Part shown: piece after piece, positions 4,104-7,501 of the stretch
Numbering within the stretch: the stretch's first letter is position 1
Layout of the letters: each line of letters begins with the position of its first letter
DNA from: Chloroflexota bacterium
GTDB lineage: Bacteria; Chloroflexota; Dehalococcoidia; Lucifugimonadales; JADFKI01
Direction: 5' to 3'
Assembly (NCBI GenBank): GCA_024648655.1
Contig: JAGGDZ010000205.1
Location: 1 to 7,501, forward strand
Length of the DNA: 7,501 bases
Notes under the pieces: generated by a model
The model's database searches: none
What the model saw: the letters and a program-made list of their open reading frames with translations, nothing else
Told to the model about the DNA's origin: nothing
Program-made: the position numbers and the translations under genes

Positions 4104-6293
4104 ATGCCTAAACTCAAAATCGCATTCGTTCTAGCAGCAATACTGTTACTTTCATGGTCGATCAGCCAATCAGAACTGTTACGAGCAGACGGTAACGAAC
4201 CACTATACATCGTCATTGTCGATAGGCATGCTACCAGCATGTCCCAGGAGAATCGAAATCTGGCGGTCTCGTTCGTAGGCTTGCTATCCGCTCTCCGTGA
4301 GGACCAGAGCATAGCGTTCCTCACGGCTGACAGCGAAGGGGCGGTCGGCCCTGCCGTTTCCGGCAGCGCGGAGCACAAGAGCGCTTACAAGGAAATAGTA
4401 GCAAGAATAGAGGACTCTGCATCGGTTCGGACAGCCGATCTTTCAGAGTCCCTGTCCTACGCTCATGAGCTGATGAAGTTTGAGAGCGCAGGGGAAGGCT
4501 CGGCCGTTTACATCATATCGGGCGGAGAGCTTGAGGGCGAGCCACCCGCGGAAGCATACCCGCTGGGCGAAACCATTAATGCCTTCAAGCGCGAAGGCTG
4601 GCAGATTGTCAGTATCGCCTTGCCCGGTTCTTCCACATATGCGAAGGACTTCACGCGAACTGTGTCAGGCGGCACGGGCGGCGACATATTCCCGCTTTCT
4701 ACGCCGGAGGAACTGAAAGTCATCGCCGACAACATCCTCAGCGTGGACGCGAAAGGCTCCCTATTCGAGATCGGGCAGGACCAACTCGCTCCCAACGATG
4801 TATTCACAGCATCACTCGAAATTGCGCCTAGCACTACCGAGTCTTCACTCGTATTCTTCAAGCAGGGTTCCGCAGGGTCACTCAGCCTGCAAAACCCGTC
4901 CGGCGTGAAGGCGTCCGAAGGAGACCGCGCTCTGTCCGGAGTCGTCGAGACTGCTCACGTCGTAATCTGGACGCTTATCGACCCTGCTCCGGGGGAATGG
5001 ACGGTTGATGTCCGTGGCGGTGACGGGTTCATTTCTGCCTGGCACTATCCGAAGAACAAGCTTGGCATCAATCTGGTCTCCTTCGATACGATCCCGTTTG
5101 ACCGGAGCACAGAGTTCGTAGCCTACATCTCAGACGGACACGAGCGCGTTCACGTTCCTGACGGAGAAATGCGCGCCACCATAGTTGACTCTGAGGGCAA
5201 GGCGTTCACCTATGAACTAAACGACAATGGCGAGTATGGAGACGCCGTATCCGGCGATGCCTACTACTCAAATACCGTTCCACCGCTTGGCAGCGAAGGT
5301 GAGTACAGGATAGATCTGGAACTACATTGGCCACAGCACGGCCACAGCATATCCACGCAGAAGTCGGTAATGGCACAGGCATTCCCAGTACTCGACGTCA
5401 GCCTGGAGCATGCTGAGGCGCTAGTGCCCGGCGACCGCGTAGTCATCGGCGCCGTCGAGGTCAAGGTGAACGGCCAACCTTACGCCATTCCCACTAGCGT
5501 GCTTTCGGCAGACATTTCGTCTGAAAGCGGCGAAGGTGTAATTGAGCTTATCCCGCAGGAACTGCTCAACACCGGCCACGCATGGGCATTCGACATCGTA
5601 TTCACGCCCGGCTCCAAGGAGCTTCACACTGTACTGTTCCAACTCAACATGGAGTACGCGGCGCGCGATTACAATTTCACCACCGATTCAGCGGTGCTGT
5701 CCTCATTCGCTACACGCGCTGTGCCGCAGCCTCAGCAGCAAGTGGTGGTAGTAGAAGTGGAAAAGATAGTGGAAGTGGAAGTAGAAAAGCCCGCGCCTGC
5801 GCCTCCAGTTGCCGAGCCTCCCGCGCCCGAAGAGGGATCCGAGTTTCCGGTAATGATCGCTATTATCGCGGTAGCCGGCGTCGCGTCAATACTCATAGTA
5901 GCAGCCATAATCTACGCAATTTACGGGCTAACTCGTTCAACTCCTTACGGCTATCTGTACGATGATGAAGGCAACCTACTGGTTGACTTCTCTAAAGTCG
6001 AACGTTCCTTTATGATTCTGTTGACACACAAGAACCTCATCCTCGGCGAAGAACTGAGAATACCGGAACTAAAAGGCTTGTCATTCTACTACAATGACGG
6101 TGAAGTGGATATACGCAGCACGCAGACGGAACCGAGCATTCGCGTGAACAATCGTCCCTTAATCGACGGTCAAGAGACGCGCTCGCTCAACCAGTCCTGG
6201 ATAGGGACACAGGGCAAGCTGTTCAGCCTGCATCTGACGAAGCCCGAAGAAGATTCCGAACCATTCGTCGCACCGGCAGTCGGAGACGACTAG
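4104..6293 (+). CDS. Exported VWA-like single-pass membrane protein with FHA-like cytoplasmic tail
   Basis: A 729-residue protein. Residues 1-30 are a signal peptide (hydrophobic core about 8-20). Residues 34-212 fold like a von Willebrand A domain: strand 'LYIVIVD', helix 'NRNLAVSFVGLLSAL', 'TADLSESLSYAHELM', strand 'AVYIISGGE', strand 'WQIVSIALPG'. The metal site is degenerate: D40-R-H42-A-T44 replaces DxSxS, T110/D112 are kept, and the Asp of 'TDG' is Gly140. Residues about 215-320 are beta-rich. Residues 330-430 carry 'LNDNGEYGDAVSGDAYYSN' (372-390), like the DDGxxGDxxAGDGxYT motif of Ig-like modules in secreted VWA proteins. Another beta module follows. Residues 544-580 are a Val/Glu/Lys then Pro/Ala stalk, and 583-609 a membrane helix. 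The cytoplasmic tail (610-729) ends in an FHA-like strand pattern around 'IRVNNRPLIDG' (680-690) but lacks the GR and SxxH phosphothreonine-binding residues. I infer surface adhesion, sensing or envelope scaffolding. It is apparently monocistronic. Confidence 0.85.
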   Translation: MPKLKIAFVLAAILLLSWSISQSELLRADGNEPLYIVIVDRHATSMSQENRNLAVSFVGLLSALREDQSIAFLTADSEGAVGPAVSGSAEHKSAYKEIVARIEDSASVRTADLSESLSYAHELMKFESAGEGSAVYIISGGELEGEPPAEAYPLGETINAFKREGWQIVSIALPGSSTYAKDFTRTVSGGTGGDIFPLSTPEELKVIADNILSVDAKGSLFEIGQDQLAPNDVFTASLEIAPSTTESSLVFFKQGSAGSLSLQNPSGVKASEGDRALSGVVETAHVVIWTLIDPAPGEWTVDVRGGDGFISAWHYPKNKLGINLVSFDTIPFDRSTEFVAYISDGHERVHVPDGEMRATIVDSEGKAFTYELNDNGEYGDAVSGDAYYSNTVPPLGSEGEYRIDLELHWPQHGHSISTQKSVMAQAFPVLDVSLEHAEALVPGDRVVIGAVEVKVNGQPYAIPTSVLSADISSESGEGVIELIPQELLNTGHAWAFDIVFTPGSKELHTVLFQLNMEYAARDYNFTTDSAVLSSFATRAVPQPQQQVVVVEVEKIVEVEVEKPAPAPPVAEPPAPEEGSEFPVMIAIIAVAGVASILIVAAIIYAIYGLTRSTPYGYLYDDEGNLLVDFSKVERSFMILLTHKNLILGEELRIPELKGLSFYYNDGEVDIRSTQTEPSIRVNNRPLIDGQETRSLNQSWIGTQGKLFSLHLTKPEEDSEPFVAPAVGDD
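5742..5789 (+). repeat. Purine-rich low-complexity tract coding for a Val-Glu-Lys stalk
   Basis: Imperfect repeats of GTGGAAGTAGAAAAG-like units code for alternating Val/Glu/Lys just before the Pro-rich linker and the membrane helix of the VWA-like protein. The same type of spacer is common in exported Chloroflexota proteins, which supports the tentative taxonomic placement. The tract could expand or contract by slippage. Confidence 0.5.
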
Positions 6294-6326
6294 ACCTAAA
6301 TCGCCAAAGCACGACGAAGCGATAGA

Positions 6327-6359
6327 AGAGGCGCTGGCGGTGTTATCGCCAGCGCCTCT
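6327..6359. terminator. Bidirectional terminator hairpin between converging genes
   Basis: AGAGGCGCTGGCG (6327-6339) pairs perfectly over 13 bp with CGCCAGCGCCTCT (6347-6359) around the 7-base loop GTGTTAT. It is 33 bp after the VWA-like stop and faces the end of the cyclophilin pair. Plus-strand RNA continues CUCUUCC and minus-strand RNA UUCUAUC. The U-tracts are therefore weak, and the very stable stem carries the prediction. Confidence 0.75.
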
Positions 6360-6385
6360 CTCTTCCATGTCAGTGATTATTTGCA

Positions 6386-6404
6386 CTACGGCGTCTGGCC
6401 GTAG
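6386..6404 (-). terminator. Second stem-loop directly after the cyclophilin stop codon
   Basis: CTACGGC (6386-6392) and GCCGTAG (6398-6404) form a perfect 7-bp stem with a 5-base loop. The stem abuts the stop codon at 6405-6407 on the minus strand. There is no U-tract, so it is more likely a 3' RNA-protecting element or an auxiliary terminator than a complete terminator. Confidence 0.4.
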
Positions 6405-6935
6405 CTAATCGGATTCCTCGATTCGGATAGTATTCATTGCGTCGCCGGGCGTCCTTTGCCGCATCGGGTCTCTCACGGATATACTGTTAACCACATCCAT
6501 GCCCGACACCACTTTGCCAAACACCGAGTGATGGTCGTCCAGGTGGGGAGTGGGCACGAAAGTTATGAAGAACTGGCTGCCATTAGTACCACGCCCTCCT
6601 CTCACACCCGCGTTTGCCATCGAAAGGATTCCTGGTGAGTCGTGCCGTAGATTGGGATGGAACTCGTCGTCGAACTGGTAGCCCGGGCCTCCACTTCCGG
6701 AGCCGGTCGGATCGCCGCCCTGCGCCATGAAGCCCGGAATTACACGATGGAAGGTTACGCCATCGTAGTAGCCTTCACGCGCAAGAAAAACGAAATTGTT
6801 CACCGTAGTGGGCGCTTCCGCCGCGAAAAGCTCTATCTCTATCTCCCCGCCCTTCTCCATCTCAATCGTTGCCGTATATTTCTTGCTTTCATCTATCGCC
6901 ATTGCTGGCGGCGCGCTATATTGCTTGCTTGCCAC
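6405..6935 (-). CDS. Cyclophilin-type peptidyl-prolyl cis-trans isomerase (downstream copy)
   Basis: A 176-residue cyclophilin that catalyses cis-trans isomerisation of X-Pro bonds during protein folding. No signal peptide is visible, so it is probably cytoplasmic. Diagnostic parts are 'GYYDGVTFHRVIPGFMAQGGDP', with catalytic Arg64 and Gln72, 'LSMANAG' (104-110), 'NGSQFFITF' (Gln121, Phe123) and 'HHSVFGKV' (His136). The position of the cyclosporin-binding Trp of human CypA (WLDxxH) is His131, so low cyclosporin affinity is expected. 'AGVRGGRGTNGS' is a few residues longer than the usual AGPxTNGS. I chose the GTG at 6935 because GGAGG precedes it; the alternative ATG at 6902 has no ribosome binding site. 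It lies 26 bp after the paralogous cyclophilin gene and is probably co-transcribed with it. Confidence 0.95.
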   Translation of the reverse strand: MASKQYSAPPAMAIDESKKYTATIEMEKGGEIEIELFAAEAPTTVNNFVFLAREGYYDGVTFHRVIPGFMAQGGDPTGSGSGGPGYQFDDEFHPNLRHDSPGILSMANAGVRGGRGTNGSQFFITFVPTPHLDDHHSVFGKVVSGMDVVNSISVRDPMRQRTPGDAMNTIRIEESD

Positions 6936-6939
6936 AATT

Positions 6940-6944
6940 CCTCC
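6940..6944 (-). promoter_or_regulatory. Ribosome binding site of the downstream cyclophilin gene
   Basis: GGAGG on the minus strand, 4 bases before the GTG at 6935, decides for this start. It sits in the 26-bp gap between the two cyclophilin genes. Confidence 0.7.
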
Positions 6945-6961
6945 ATTCGATACCGATTTCT

Positions 6962-7501
6962 CTAATTTTCTTCGATCCTGATTGTCTTGATGACGTCGCC
7001 CGGGCTGGTGGCAGCGTTCGGATCCCTCAGGCTGATGTTCATCACCACACCCATGCTGCCCTCATCTACCTGGCCGAATACGGAGTGGCAGGATTCCGCC
7101 GCACAGTCTTTCTCCGAGCCGTCAAGATTGTACCCGTCTAGGAAATGCGTCTCGCGGAACGTGATGAAGAACTGGCTGCCGTTCGTGCCTTGACCGTTCT
7201 TCATTCCGGCATTCGCCATAGAGAGCACGCCCGGGCCGTCATGTCGAAGGTCGGGGCTGACTTCGTTGTTGAAGCGATAACCGGGTCCCCCACCACCCGT
7301 GCCCGTCGGGTCGCCAGTCTGTGCCATAAACCCTTCCAACACACGGTGGAAAGTAACGCCGTCGTAGAACCCTTCACGAGCCAGGAACACAAAGTTGTTC
7401 ACCGTTATCGGCGCGCCATCCTCGAAAAGGTCTATTACTATCTCGCCGCCCTTTTCCAACTCGATGACAGCCGTGTAGTTCTTGCTCGTGTCAATTGTCA
7501 T
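6962..7501 (-). CDS. Cyclophilin-type peptidyl-prolyl cis-trans isomerase (upstream copy, Cys-containing insertion)
   Basis: A 179-residue cyclophilin beginning with an ATG at the last bases of the window. 'MTIDTSKNYTAVIELEKGG' looks like a true N-terminus and matches the second copy, but an upstream extension outside the window cannot be excluded. Catalytic residues are present: 'FYDGVTFHRVLEGFMAQTGDP' (Arg53, Gln61), 'LSMANAG', 'NGSQFFITF' (Gln110, Phe112) and 'HSVFGQV' (His139). The Trp position of human CypA is Phe120. Between 'FLD' and 'HSVFG' it has 16 residues where the neighbour has two; this insertion contains Cys133 and Cys138 and is rich in Asp, Glu and Gly. It is the first gene of a two-gene minus-strand operon that arose by tandem duplication; the two copies share, for example, a 17-base identical block at 6565-6581 and 7164-7180. 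Confidence 0.95.
   Translation of the reverse strand: MTIDTSKNYTAVIELEKGGEIVIDLFEDGAPITVNNFVFLAREGFYDGVTFHRVLEGFMAQTGDPTGTGGGGPGYRFNNEVSPDLRHDGPGVLSMANAGMKNGQGTNGSQFFITFRETHFLDGYNLDGSEKDCAAESCHSVFGQVDEGSMGVVMNISLRDPNAATSPGDVIKTIRIEEN

Noticed and set aside
3998..4378. Minus-strand 126-codon frame over the start of the VWA-like gene
   Set aside because: It is antisense to the signal peptide and VWA region, lacks a convincing ribosome binding site and has no recognised domain.

Overview
The window looks like ordinary chromosome from a free-living bacterium of moderate GC content. My best guess is a Chloroflexota lineage (Dehalococcoidia/SAR202-like). That guess rests on the Val-Glu-Val-Glu-Lys juxtamembrane repeat, the large membrane-anchored VWA-like protein, the tandem cytoplasmic cyclophilins and a degenerate copy of the dispersed 'GTCATnCCCGCG' repeat. 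It is inference, not proof. I see no phage, insertion sequence, CRISPR array or integrase.

Layout. (1) Positions 2-2614, plus strand: the C-terminal 500 residues of a thiamine-diphosphate enzyme of the transketolase / pyruvate dehydrogenase E1 type (N-terminus outside the window). It is followed after 71 bp by a type II dehydroquinase-like protein and, 1 bp after that gene's stop, by a PlsY-like membrane protein starting at GTG. (2) Positions 2660-2792: a tRNA with anticodon CAT and its own promoter. (3) Positions 2830-3766: a two-helix membrane protein with an extracytoplasmic beta domain (plus strand), converging on a small lipoprotein gene (minus strand); the 3' ends overlap by 11 bp. (4) Positions 3767-4103: a gene-poor spacer with a degenerate dispersed repeat and a good promoter. 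(5) Positions 4104-6293: a 729-residue exported single-pass protein with a VWA-like ectodomain and an FHA-like cytoplasmic tail. (6) Positions 6294-6404: two stem-loops between converging genes. (7) Positions 6405-7501, minus strand: two tandem cyclophilin-type peptidyl-prolyl isomerases, the upstream one starting at the window edge.

Most genes are recognisable at fold level. The most interesting feature is that several have altered key residues. The dehydroquinase-like protein lacks the catalytic Tyr and Arg. The PlsY-like protein it is probably co-translated with lacks the motif 1 Ser and the motif 3 Asn. The VWA-like protein has a degenerate metal site. One cyclophilin carries a 14-residue insertion with two cysteines. 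The dehydroquinase/PlsY pair next to an atypical E1 enzyme is the best candidate for an undescribed pathway, and the VWA/TM/FHA-like protein is the best candidate for an undescribed signalling or surface system. Neither function can be settled from sequence alone.
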